A stretch of DNA of 64,000 bases from Halieaceae bacterium (GTDB lineage Bacteria; Pseudomonadota; Gammaproteobacteria; Pseudomonadales; Halieaceae): positions 1 to 64,000 of the forward strand of contig CACNSR010000013.1 of NCBI GenBank assembly GCA_902623175.1, read 5' to 3'. The notes beneath the pieces were generated by a model. The model made no database searches. It was given only the letters and a program-made list of their open reading frames with translations, and was not told the DNA's origin. The translations under genes and the position numbers were made by a program. Of this stretch, positions 35,722-43,763 are shown piece after piece (the first letter of the stretch is position 1; every line of letters begins with the position of its first letter).

Positions 35722-36600
35722 TTGGTAGCCATCGGGGCCGTCTTGCTAGCTGCCAAGGGGCTGTTCGCAAAAACTCTGTATGACATGGGCCTCAGCTTTC
35801 ACGACGTCGCGGCCGTTCGCTCGGTACTGGCGGTGCCGGGCTTCGCGCTGCTGGCGTGGCTGTCTCGGACTAAAAATCCAGCGAAGCGGGTCGCCACCTG
35901 CCGGCGCAACGACCTACTTCTCGCCCTCTTTGCGGGATTCCTCTGCTATTACCTTGGGGCACTGGCGAACTTTTATGCCCTGACCATCATCGACGCCAGC
36001 GTCGAGCGGCCGTTGCTGTTTGCTTACCCCATCTTCGTGGTCATCATTACCACGCTCATTACGCGGCAACCGCCCTCGGCGAGAGTTGTGCTCGCATTGC
36101 TGCTAACCACGCTGGGGGTCGCGCTAGTCACCGGCGCCTTGAATGCTCGACTCTCGGCCAGCCAATGGTCCGGCATGGCTTGGATCTTGTTCTGCTCGAT
36201 GAGTATTGCCATTTACACCCTGATCAGCGGTGAGCTCACCCAGAGGCTGGGCAGCGGCCTATTTACCCTAGCTGCCATGACCGCAGCCGCACTCGGCATG
36301 GCAATCCACTATCAAATTTTCGCCGGCTGGCAGAACGTCGATCTGTCCGGGCCCGCATGGCGGACGCTCGCAGCACTCGTGGTCTTCTCTACCGTTTTAC
36401 CGCTATTCCTGATGGCTGAAGGCGTGCGCAGGGTCGGTGCTTCCAAAGCCTCTCTGATCAGCACACTGGGACCACCCGCCACCGCTATCATGGCGCAGGA
36501 ATTGACCGGCGAGATTCTTACCCCAGCCCAGTGGCTGGGCATTGCATTGGTCTTGATCGGCGTGATGGCGCTCGAGGTCAGGCGACACCCACCCACCTGA
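35722..36600 (+). CDS. DMT-superfamily (EamA) transporter
   Basis: This is a 10-helix drug/metabolite transporter of about 292 residues with two EamA repeats. Hydrophobic segments cover most of the length, with a basic interhelical loop KNPAKRVATCRRND near residue 55. The given start is TTG, which would begin directly inside the first helix. The frame remains open upstream, and a CTG at 35683 that overlaps the isochorismatase stop (CTGA) could add 13 residues, so the true start is unsettled. It may export or import an intermediate of the island. Confidence 0.85.
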   Translation: MVAIGAVLLAAKGLFAKTLYDMGLSFHDVAAVRSVLAVPGFALLAWLSRTKNPAKRVATCRRNDLLLALFAGFLCYYLGALANFYALTIIDASVERPLLFAYPIFVVIITTLITRQPPSARVVLALLLTTLGVALVTGALNARLSASQWSGMAWILFCSMSIAIYTLISGELTQRLGSGLFTLAAMTAAALGMAIHYQIFAGWQNVDLSGPAWRTLAALVVFSTVLPLFLMAEGVRRVGASKASLISTLGPPATAIMAQELTGEILTPAQWLGIALVLIGVMALEVRRHPPT

Positions 36601-36641
36601 AAACCGTGCCCAGATTGCTTTGAGTTGGTGTTTTGGGTAAA

Positions 36642-36651
36642 TGTCCGTACA
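36642..36651 (+). promoter_or_regulatory. GntR operator candidate (site 5)
   Basis: TGTCCGTACA matches 9 of 10 core bases. It overlaps a -10 element (TACAAT at 36648-36653) spaced 17 bases from a -35-like TTGGTG (36625-36630), so bound protein would block this promoter of the TauD-type gene. Confidence 0.6.
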
Positions 36652-36680
36652 ATTAGAGTATTACGTCTAGAGGTGTCCCC

Positions 36681-37526
36681 ATGTATGCCACACGTCCACT
36701 AAGCCGAACCTTTGGTGCAGAGGTACTAGATTTTCAACTTACTGGTGACCCTCGTAGCGAGGACACCCGGGCTATCAAAGAGCTTTGGGCTGAGCACAAA
36801 CTGTTGCTATTCCGTAATCAGTCATTTGATGAAGCGGCGTTGGTCGGGTTCAGCCGGGAATTCGGCGACCTTGAAATTCACGTGCGTGAGGAATACCTCT
36901 CACCAGAGCATCCCGAGATCCTGTATGTATCCAACGTTAAAAAAGACGGACGTCTCCTCGGGATCCTAGCCGATAGCGAAGTAGGTTGGCACTATGATCA
37001 GATCTACTTACCGAGGCCTGCTGTAGGGTCGCTGCTGATGGCCGACACTCTTCCTCCTGAGGGGGGCAATACTGAATTCGCAGACATGTGCGCAGCCTGG
37101 GACGCACTGCCAGAAGAGACACAAACTAGGCTAGATGGTTGTCTGGCGAACCAGTCATACGAAGCTTTCAATAAGGCCTACAGCGTCCCAACGAACAAAA
37201 AGCAAAAAGCGCTATCCCCGGACATTCATCACCCTATTGTGCGCACACATCCAGTGACACACCGCAAGGCGCTGTATCTCTGTCCTGGAATGACCACTGA
37301 AATTGTGGGTTGGGACCCTGAAAAGAGCGCCGAGATGCTAGACTTTTTGTTTGATTGGACCACCCGACCGGAGTTCGTCTACTCGCACTCTTGGCAACCA
37401 GGCGATGCCTTAATGTGGGATAACGCCTGTACCATGCATCGTCGAGATCCGTTCGACCCAGAGCACGCGCGGCTGATGAAGCGGACTACCATTCTACCAC
37501 CTGCAGATTTGGCTGTTCCATTCTAA
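36681..37526 (+). CDS. TauD/TfdA-family Fe(II)/2-oxoglutarate dioxygenase
   Basis: This is a 281-residue dioxygenase. The facial-triad residues are H104 and D106 (WHYDQIY) and a distal H253 (NACTMHRRD), with R264 a candidate 2-oxoglutarate carboxylate anchor. Length and motifs match TauD/TfdA. Such enzymes hydroxylate sulfonates, phenoxyacetates, betaines or related small acids at the expense of 2-oxoglutarate and oxygen; the substrate here is unknown. An AGAGGTG site precedes the ATG. It sits after the transporter and is preceded by an operator-overlapped promoter. Confidence 0.93.
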   Translation: MYATRPLSRTFGAEVLDFQLTGDPRSEDTRAIKELWAEHKLLLFRNQSFDEAALVGFSREFGDLEIHVREEYLSPEHPEILYVSNVKKDGRLLGILADSEVGWHYDQIYLPRPAVGSLLMADTLPPEGGNTEFADMCAAWDALPEETQTRLDGCLANQSYEAFNKAYSVPTNKKQKALSPDIHHPIVRTHPVTHRKALYLCPGMTTEIVGWDPEKSAEMLDFLFDWTTRPEFVYSHSWQPGDALMWDNACTMHRRDPFDPEHARLMKRTTILPPADLAVPF

Positions 37527-37861
37527 GGAATGCTGAGGCAATCATGTCAAGCGGCATCAGCAAAATATATGGAGGCCCGAACGGCTTTTAGGATACCACC
37601 GGGCCGTGCCTCATTAGGGTAAAAAGGAGGATGCCCAGCCCGAGAGGCCCCGCCCCTGCCTACTCGCAAAATGACACCTGCGAGATATCGAGCTGATGCA
37701 CCCCACGCTCCGGCGTCGCCCGCGATCTAACTCGAATTACTCCAAGACGCATCGATGAAGGTCCACCGACACTGAGCAACGTGGAGCATGGGGTAGCGAT
37801 AGGTCTGGCTACAGCCGTAATTTATTACGCTGGCCGGAAGCTATGCCTCCAGATTGGCCAA
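37527..37861. other. Intergenic region with no supported gene
   Basis: This 335-bp gap lies between the TauD-type gene and the convergent crotonase gene. It contains an imperfect inverted repeat (GGCCCG...CGGGCC around 37574-37604) without a T run, and a GGAGG directly abutting an ATG, too close for translation. No convincing gene, RNA or regulatory motif is seen. Confidence 0.5.
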
Positions 37862-38680
37862 TTAATCGATTTCTTTAAAATCTCCGTGCCTTCCTAAACC
37901 ACCAGCGAACCGTCCTGCACCGTCCACACCATCTTTTATCAACGCCTCTCTCCCGTTGTACCACTCGCTTATTAGCGCGTCACGCATGTTCATATCGCGG
38001 TGATTTATGGCGGATCTGCGATCTGCCCGCACACATGTCTGAGGAAATCGAGCGATCTCAGCAGCGAGAGTCTCCGCTTTTTCTCTCGATCCACCCTCTT
38101 CAACAACATACTCACAAAGGCCTAAGCGCTCACACTCCTCTGCCATTACCTGTCTGCCGGTGAGGATTATCTCAAGCGCGCGCCCTTGCCCAACTATTCT
38201 AGGAAGTCTGATAGTCCCTCCATCAATCAATGGCACACCCCAACGACGGCAATAAACACCCAAGTAAGCTGTGCTCTCCATGACTCTAAAATCACACCAC
38301 AGAGCTAGCTCCATTCCACCCGCTACGGCGGGTCCCGCGACTGCCGCAATAACTGGTTTATCTAGCTCTAAGCGGCTAGGCCCTAACGGACCTCTGGGGA
38401 TGTCTCCACCATTTCCTCGACTCCCGCCATCCTCTGGAATATCCAGCTCTTTCAGTGGGTATTGCTTATCAAGTGTCGAAACGTACTTTAGATCCCAACC
38501 TGAACAAAATGAGCCACCCTCGCCCCAGAACACAGCAACAGAGGCGGTGGGATCATCATCAAAATCGAGAAAAGCGGATGTGACCTCGTCAGCACTGTTG
38601 GGGTCCATAGCATTTCGTGCTTCAGGCCTTGAGTGAATAATCGTCCAAACAGGCCCGTCTTTTTCTATCCTTACAGCCAT
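37862..38680 (-). CDS. Enoyl-CoA hydratase/isomerase family (crotonase-like) protein
   Basis: This is a 272-residue crotonase-fold protein. The oxyanion-hole segment FCSGWDLKYV is near residue 57, and VAGGMELALWCDFRV retains the first catalytic Glu of enoyl-CoA hydratase. At the second Glu position the sequence reads GVYCRRWGVPLIDGGT, with Cys, a feature of a crotonase subfamily whose reaction is not settled. It may be a hydratase, isomerase or hydrolase of a CoA thioester. AGGAGG precedes the ATG. The next gene upstream on the strand is the MmgE/PrpD gene, 137 bases away. Confidence 0.88.
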   Translation of the reverse strand: MAVRIEKDGPVWTIIHSRPEARNAMDPNSADEVTSAFLDFDDDPTASVAVFWGEGGSFCSGWDLKYVSTLDKQYPLKELDIPEDGGSRGNGGDIPRGPLGPSRLELDKPVIAAVAGPAVAGGMELALWCDFRVMESTAYLGVYCRRWGVPLIDGGTIRLPRIVGQGRALEIILTGRQVMAEECERLGLCEYVVEEGGSREKAETLAAEIARFPQTCVRADRRSAINHRDMNMRDALISEWYNGREALIKDGVDGAGRFAGGLGRHGDFKEID

Positions 38681-38817
38681 TTTTCCTCCTACGGTTAATT
38701 GCTTCTAGGTACCAATATCCGCCTCACGGGCGATTCAACGTGGACTCTGCGAACAGGTCCTTTGTTGCGCTCGCACTGCAAATCTTGGTCTCAACATGCT
38801 TCGCTCCCGGGGCTCCG

Positions 38818-40236
38818 TCAGGCCGCCCTGTTGGCTTGTGTTCGCAGCAACGCCGTCAACTCTGCTACGTCAGTCATTCCGTCGAGGTTTAGCATTGCAC
38901 TCCATAACTGCTCTGCTATGTCCGCTGGAATAGTGAGCTCACAATTATCGAGGAATTTGGCCTTCACTTGCTCAGCGGAGAGTAGCTGCCCCTCCGCACC
39001 CCGATTCACCGCCTCAAAGTGCTCCAGCTCGGTACCGTCGGTGAGAATGATTTTAACACCGCCCGAAAAAGCGTTGGGGTAGCGTGATCTGTCGTCATGG
39101 GTGTATTCGATGCACTGGGCGAGCGACAGTACCTCCGGATCCATCCGTGCGGCGTCTTCCAAATCGGCCAGTGTGAAGCTACCTTTGCAGAGCGCGGTAG
39201 CCACTGCGTAGGGCGCGCTGAATTTGGCATCGTACTCACTTTGGGGCGCTCGTTTGGTTTCAATTGGCTCCACCACCACACCAAACTGACGTTCGTCGAG
39301 ACCAATGGTGACCGATGCGATCTTATCTGGCGTTAAACCGTGCGCTTGCCGCAATGCCAACGCGGCGTCTACGAGCGCGTGGTTAAAGTGACAGATGGGA
39401 TAGGGCTTGATAGCGACCGTGCGCAACGCCCAGTCGTGAAAAAGCTGGGATGACACTGCCTCTGTGTCCACCGAGGTACCCGGCGCATAAAGCGCATAAA
39501 AACCAAAGCGCCCACCGTAGGCCTCGCCCGGCCCTTTAAACCCAGAGACGCCCATCGCCGCCGCTTGAAGCGCCGCAGACGCTGCCCATCCTGGATGCAG
39601 GCGCTTGGTCCAACTGCCATCGTCCAAAAACGCCATGCTGCCGCTACTTAGACTGAGCGCTACGCCTTGAGCCCTCACCAACGCGTCGCTGTCGGCCTCC
39701 ATCATGCGTGCCGCGGCAACGGTCGCGCCAAATACGCCAACAACACCCGTGGGGTGAAAGCCCACCTGCTGGAACACGCCGCCCGCTTGCGTACCTAACA
39801 TAGCGTCGACTTCGACCGCCATCAGCGCGGCAAGAAGCAGTTCTGCTCCACTCAGGCCGCGCTGTTCAGCCAGAGCCAATACTGCGGGGAAAGCACTGGC
39901 GGAGCAATGCACGACTGATGCCAGATGGGTGTCGTCGTAGTCCAACCCGTGCACTAGCAATCCGTTCATCAAAGCTGCGTCGCGCAACGACACCGTCGTG
40001 GACTGGCCAATAATGGTCGATGCACCGTTACTGCCCAGCAGATTCAGCGCATCCAGGGAGGTGTGCGCAAAATCGTAAGCACGAGACGCAAAGGCGATCC
40101 CGACGGCGTCTGCCAGACACAGCTTGAGGTAGTCCCATACGTCTTGCGGAACTTTATCTTGCTGCAACGCAAGGACGCGATCAGCAATCGCGCGACTCAA
40201 AGGTGCGGTTTGATGGGTTAGCGGTGATGCCTGCAT
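38818..40236 (-). CDS. MmgE/PrpD-family protein
   Basis: This is a member of the family of 2-methylcitrate dehydratase and cis-aconitate decarboxylase. I chose ATG at 40236 (MQASPLTHQTA) with GGAG in front, giving 472 residues; the longer ATG at 40269 would overlap the operator. The family block GLDYDDTHLASVVHCSASAFPA-type region (about 80-100) and GFHPTGVVGVFGA near residue 155 are seen. It lies next to the CitE-like lyase. In Pseudomonas aeruginosa an MmgE/PrpD gene occurs in the itaconate degradation cluster together with such genes; this is recalled, not tested. Confidence 0.9.
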   Translation of the reverse strand: MQASPLTHQTAPLSRAIADRVLALQQDKVPQDVWDYLKLCLADAVGIAFASRAYDFAHTSLDALNLLGSNGASTIIGQSTTVSLRDAALMNGLLVHGLDYDDTHLASVVHCSASAFPAVLALAEQRGLSGAELLLAALMAVEVDAMLGTQAGGVFQQVGFHPTGVVGVFGATVAAARMMEADSDALVRAQGVALSLSSGSMAFLDDGSWTKRLHPGWAASAALQAAAMGVSGFKGPGEAYGGRFGFYALYAPGTSVDTEAVSSQLFHDWALRTVAIKPYPICHFNHALVDAALALRQAHGLTPDKIASVTIGLDERQFGVVVEPIETKRAPQSEYDAKFSAPYAVATALCKGSFTLADLEDAARMDPEVLSLAQCIEYTHDDRSRYPNAFSGGVKIILTDGTELEHFEAVNRGAEGQLLSAEQVKAKFLDNCELTIPADIAEQLWSAMLNLDGMTDVAELTALLRTQANRAA

Positions 40237-40250
40237 CAGGAACTCCGGAA

Positions 40251-40262
40251 ATGTCCGGACAT
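40251..40262 (+). promoter_or_regulatory. GntR operator candidate (site 6, perfect 12-bp palindrome)
   Basis: ATGTCCGGACAT is an exact 12-bp palindrome 15 bases before the MmgE/PrpD start. A -10-like TATTAT on the minus strand (40261-40266) abuts it, so the site covers the transcription start of this gene. Confidence 0.65.
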
Positions 40263-40312
40263 AATACACTAACCGTGTGAGGATGCCGACTGACGAGCCG
40301 GCTATTGGCCTG

Positions 40313-41200
40313 TCAGCTCAACAAAGAGTCCGCCAGCGCGAGAATCCGCTGACTCTTGTAAACAATCGGGTAGTCGATAAAGTAACCGTCCAACTGGATG
40401 GAGGCCGAGCCCTCTGCCTCTGCAGCCTCAAACGCAGCCACAACGGCCCGGGCGTGGGCAATCTCCTCCTCGGAAGGCGTGAACACCTTATGCGCTAAGG
40501 GAATCTGGGCGGGGTGGATACAGAGCTTACCGCCAAAACCGAACTGCTTTCCGTGCCGGGCAGACTGCAAAAACCGCTCGTCATCTTTGATTTGCAACAC
40601 CACCGTGTCGATCGGCGCCTCGAGATTGCCCAGACGCGCCGCATGAGACAGCTTCGCTCGCGCATAAGCCAACACCGACTCATCCTCGTTCCACTCGTAA
40701 TTCAGATCCAGCGTATAGTCCCCGCCGCCAAACGCCATACGCTTGATGCGACTGTCGGAGGTGGCAATCTTCCTCGCCCCCTCAACACCTGCAGCCGTCT
40801 CAATAATGGGCATTAAATCCAGACTACCCACCGCTATACCCTGTGCCGTTTCTGCCGCAGCCAACAGGTTTTCCAGTTGATTGAGGCAAGCCCGCGACTC
40901 CACCTTGGGCAACACCACGCCATCGAGCCATGGCCCGACGGTAGCTTTAATGTCTTCAGCGCAGTAGGGCGTGTCGATGCTGTTCACTCGAACATAGTGC
41001 CGGACGCTGCTGTTAGGGCGGGCACAAAAGGCATTCACTACGCACTGTCGCGCCGCAGGCTTCTCGCTGATCGCCACCGCATCCTCCAGATCCAGAATGA
41101 CTGCATCGGCGCCAACTTCAAAAACCTTCTCGACACGCCGTGAATGGTTCGCGGGGGTGAACAGAAAACTGCGAATGGGTGTGAAATCGTCGGGGGTCAT
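40313..41200 (-). CDS. CitE/HpcH-HpaI-type CoA-ester lyase (citramalyl-CoA lyase-like)
   Basis: This is a 295-residue TIM-barrel lyase that cleaves 3-hydroxyacyl-CoA or citramalyl-type CoA esters with a divalent metal. The motifs VILDLEDAV, YVRVNS, VVLPKVES, IIETAAG, FGGGDYTLDL and FGGKLCIHPAQI follow the family order, and the Asp/Glu metal ligands are in place. It lies directly downstream of the GntR regulator gene (1 base apart) and 76 bases before the MmgE/PrpD start region on the same strand. The (S)-citramalyl-CoA lyase of itaconate degradation is in this family, so this is the natural candidate in the island. Confidence 0.88.
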   Translation of the reverse strand: MTPDDFTPIRSFLFTPANHSRRVEKVFEVGADAVILDLEDAVAISEKPAARQCVVNAFCARPNSSVRHYVRVNSIDTPYCAEDIKATVGPWLDGVVLPKVESRACLNQLENLLAAAETAQGIAVGSLDLMPIIETAAGVEGARKIATSDSRIKRMAFGGGDYTLDLNYEWNEDESVLAYARAKLSHAARLGNLEAPIDTVVLQIKDDERFLQSARHGKQFGFGGKLCIHPAQIPLAHKVFTPSEEEIAHARAVVAAFEAAEAEGSASIQLDGYFIDYPIVYKSQRILALADSLLS

Positions 41201-41201
41201 A

Positions 41202-42005
41202 TCAGTTGTTCCAGGACCAGTGATCGGCGGTTTGCCAGCCGCGGGTGAACTCGAAGTTATAGCTGAAGTTACTTGCGGGATGTTCAGAGATAGACGCCTC
41301 GAAAATTCGCCCGCGCCCGCCTTGATAGAAACGACTTACGCTGAGCGAGGGCGACCCTGGCTCGACACCTAGGATTGCGGCTTTTTGCTCTGACAGGACG
41401 CCCGCAGTGAGGCGAATCGCAATGTTCTCGATCGATTCCTTAAAGGTTTCGGCTATCATCTCGTATACCGGACGTGAACTCCCACCCAGCCGCTGGGCGA
41501 TCGAGCCGTACTCGGGGATGACATACACATTGGCCAGACAGATCGGCATGCCCTCTTCGCCCAGCGTCCGCAAGCCCGAAATCTGCACCCACTGGTCTCC
41601 CACCTCACAGCCCAACTCTCTAGCCAGAGGTTTGTCCGCCGCAATGCGCTCATCGGAGAGCATTCTAAAAATACTGCTGTCGGGATAACTGAAGAGTTCC
41701 GATGGCGAACGCACCATTTGCACGAACGCAGGAGAAGCCTCGGTGGATAGCACCAGCGTGCCACGGCCCCGCTGTCGCTTCACGAGACCCATGTCTTCCA
41801 GCACACGTAACGCCTCGCGGATCGTATGCCGGCTGGCGTCGAAGCGATCGATCAGCTCTAGTTCGCCGGGTAAAAAGGTGCCCACAGGAAACTTCCCATC
41901 TCGGATACCAGTGAGCAAGGTGTCCGAAATCTGTCGGTACAGCGGCAGTCTATATGAGCTTTGCGCGCCATCTGCCGGCCGCTTTTTTACTTGCTCAACT
42001 TGCAT
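41202..42005 (-). CDS. GntR-family transcriptional regulator with UTRA domain
   Basis: This is a HutC-type regulator of about 267 residues. The start at 42005 (MQVEQVKKRPADG) is chosen because the longer ATG at 42044 would place the palindrome TGTCCAGACA inside the first codons and neither start has a strong ribosome site. The winged helix-turn-helix (about 20-90) reads PLYRQISDTLLTGIRDGKFPVG...SRHTIREALRVLEDMGLVKRQRGRGT, and a UTRA effector domain follows. It probably binds the palindrome found upstream of itself and of neighbouring genes, an inference from site placement. It overlaps the lyase gene's operon and is divergent from the MaoC gene. Confidence 0.92.
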   Translation of the reverse strand: MQVEQVKKRPADGAQSSYRLPLYRQISDTLLTGIRDGKFPVGTFLPGELELIDRFDASRHTIREALRVLEDMGLVKRQRGRGTLVLSTEASPAFVQMVRSPSELFSYPDSSIFRMLSDERIAADKPLARELGCEVGDQWVQISGLRTLGEEGMPICLANVYVIPEYGSIAQRLGGSSRPVYEMIAETFKESIENIAIRLTAGVLSEQKAAILGVEPGSPSLSVSRFYQGGRGRIFEASISEHPASNFSYNFEFTRGWQTADHWSWNN

Positions 42006-42033
42006 GACAGGTCTGAACCCCCCAGACTTAAAT

Positions 42034-42043
42034 TGTCCAGACA
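42034..42043 (+). promoter_or_regulatory. GntR operator candidate (site 7, auto-regulatory)
   Basis: TGTCCAGACA matches 9 of 10 core bases within an 18-bp quasi-palindrome AAATTGTCCAGACATTTT. It lies between the GntR gene and the divergent MaoC gene, so it is placed for autoregulation and control of both sides. Confidence 0.65.
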
Positions 42044-42102
42044 TTTTAGATGGTTATCGGGTGACCACAACCCGTTCTGCCGTTCTCACGAGGTATTTGA
42101 TC

Positions 42103-42591
42103 ATGGCTAAAACCACTGCAAAGGCGCGCTACGCTCATCAAAGTGGCCGTCACTTTGAGGACTTCATCGTGGGAGATATCTATCATCACCTGCCTGGAAG
42201 GACGATATCGCAACACGACAACGCCTGGTTCACCTTGCTGACCATGAATACACACCCACTTCATTTTGATGAGGAGTACGCCGCAGAGACCGAGTTTGGT
42301 CGACCACTGGTCGCGAGCCCGCTCACGGTGGCGATCATCGTGGGCATGAGCGTATCGGATGTGAGTGAGGCCGCCATCGCCAATTTGGGCTGGAAAGAAA
42401 TCAAATTGCCTGCTCCGGTCTTTCCAGGGGATACCCTTTACGCCAACACGGAAGTGCTAGCCAAGCGTGAGTCGCGCTCGCGGCCCAATGCGGGCATCGT
42501 CAGCGTGATGACCCGCGGTATCAACCAGGACGACAACGAGGTGTGTGTCTTCGAACGTCAGATCCTCATTCCAAAGCGCAACCCCGCCTAA
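42103..42591 (+). CDS. MaoC-family hydratase (mesaconyl/itaconyl-CoA hydratase-like)
   Basis: This is a 162-residue hot-dog-fold hydratase. ATG at 42103 (MAKTTAKARY) is preferred to the 120-residue longer frame from 41743, which is not family-like and overlaps the regulator gene. The motif TMNTHPLHFDEEYAAETEFGRPL carries the Asn/His catalytic region of R-hydratases. It is divergent from the GntR gene with the operator between them and is followed after 23 bases by an acyl-CoA dehydrogenase gene. Its shape resembles itaconyl-CoA or mesaconyl-CoA hydratases, which is inference. Confidence 0.88.
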   Translation: MAKTTAKARYAHQSGRHFEDFIVGDIYHHLPGRTISQHDNAWFTLLTMNTHPLHFDEEYAAETEFGRPLVASPLTVAIIVGMSVSDVSEAAIANLGWKEIKLPAPVFPGDTLYANTEVLAKRESRSRPNAGIVSVMTRGINQDDNEVCVFERQILIPKRNPA

Positions 42592-42614
42592 CCCCTTTTT
42601 ACAGGAGAAACAGC

Positions 42615-43763
42615 ATGAGCCACGACGCGTCGGTCGAACAACAAATTCTGGCCACCATCGACAAGTGGGTCGAACAGGAGCTGCGGCCTATCGCGTGCGA
42701 GTTCGATCAGGCGGACGAATACCCAGGCGATCTGGTGGAGCAGATGAAGGAGCTCGGACTGTTTGGCGCTACGATCTCTGAGGAATATGGCGGCTTGGGC
42801 CTGAGCGCCTCGACCTATTCGCGGATCGTTTCGCGGATTTGCGAGGTATGGATGGCGCCCTCGGGCATCTTCAACTCCCATCTAATTATGGCGAGCTGTG
42901 TCGAGCGCGCCGGCACACAGGCGCAGAAAGAACATTTTCTGCCTAAGTTCGCCACCGGGGAGCTGCGCGGCGGTATTGGCTTGACCGAGCCCGACGCAGG
43001 GTCAGACCTGCAAGGTATTCGTCTGGTGGCCAAGAAAGACGGTGATCAATATGTGCTGAACGGCACCAAGACCTGGATCTCCAACGGCATTAAAGGCAAT
43101 TGTCTCGCCGTACTGACCAAGACCGACCCCAGCGCCTCACCGCCGCACCGGGGTATGAGCCTCTTCATTTGCGAGAAGGGTGAAGGCTTTAGCGTCGGCA
43201 AAAAGCTCAAGAAGCTGGGTTACCGGTCGATCGACAGCGCCGAGCTCATTTTTGAGGACTTCAGTGTCCCCGCTGACAACTTGGTGGGTGGAGAGGAAGG
43301 TAAGGGCTTCCAGCAAGTTGCGGGTGGCCTGGAGCTTGGGCGCATCAATATTGCAGCGCGCGGTGCGGGCATGGCTAAAGGCGCGACCAATATGGCGCTG
43401 CATTACGCGATGGACCGAAGAACCTTTGGCAAGGCGATTGCCGAGCACCAGGCCATTCAGTTAAAGCTTGCGGAAATGTCGACCCGGGCGGCGGCCGCTG
43501 AATTATTGGTGCATCAGGCCGCCGACAAGTTCGATCGCCACGAGCGATGTGATCTGGAAGCGGGTCAAGCCAAATTCTTCGCCTCAGAAGCGGCAGTGCA
43601 GAACAGCCTCGATGCAATGCGGGTCTTTGGTGGTTATAGCTACTCACCCGAGTATGAGATCGAGCGCTTCTACCGAGACGCCCCGCTCCTATGCATCGGT
43701 GAGGGAACCAACGAGATCCAGCGTATGATCATTGCCAAACAAATGGTGGCACGGGCCACCTGA
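42615..43763 (+). CDS. Acyl-CoA dehydrogenase
   Basis: This is a FAD-dependent acyl-CoA dehydrogenase of 382 residues. ATG at 42615 (MSHDASVEQQ) follows an AGGAG site; the longer frame from 42543 overlaps the MaoC gene. The FAD-binding LTEPDAGSDLQG near residue 125, TWISNG, and the C-terminal motif YRDAPLLCIGEGTNEIQRMIIAKQ-type region with the usual Glu are seen. It is co-oriented with the MaoC gene and likely co-transcribed. Its stop codon directly abuts the stop of the nitroreductase gene on the opposite strand. Confidence 0.94.
   Translation: MSHDASVEQQILATIDKWVEQELRPIACEFDQADEYPGDLVEQMKELGLFGATISEEYGGLGLSASTYSRIVSRICEVWMAPSGIFNSHLIMASCVERAGTQAQKEHFLPKFATGELRGGIGLTEPDAGSDLQGIRLVAKKDGDQYVLNGTKTWISNGIKGNCLAVLTKTDPSASPPHRGMSLFICEKGEGFSVGKKLKKLGYRSIDSAELIFEDFSVPADNLVGGEEGKGFQQVAGGLELGRINIAARGAGMAKGATNMALHYAMDRRTFGKAIAEHQAIQLKLAEMSTRAAAAELLVHQAADKFDRHERCDLEAGQAKFFASEAAVQNSLDAMRVFGGYSYSPEYEIERFYRDAPLLCIGEGTNEIQRMIIAKQMVARAT

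Noticed and set aside
37574-37604. Inverted repeat that could be a terminator after the TauD-type gene
   Set aside because: The stem is imperfect and no T run follows on either strand.
41743-42102. N-terminal extension of the MaoC gene
   Set aside because: The extra 120 residues are antisense to the GntR gene and unlike the hot-dog family; the ATG at 42103 gives the normal length.
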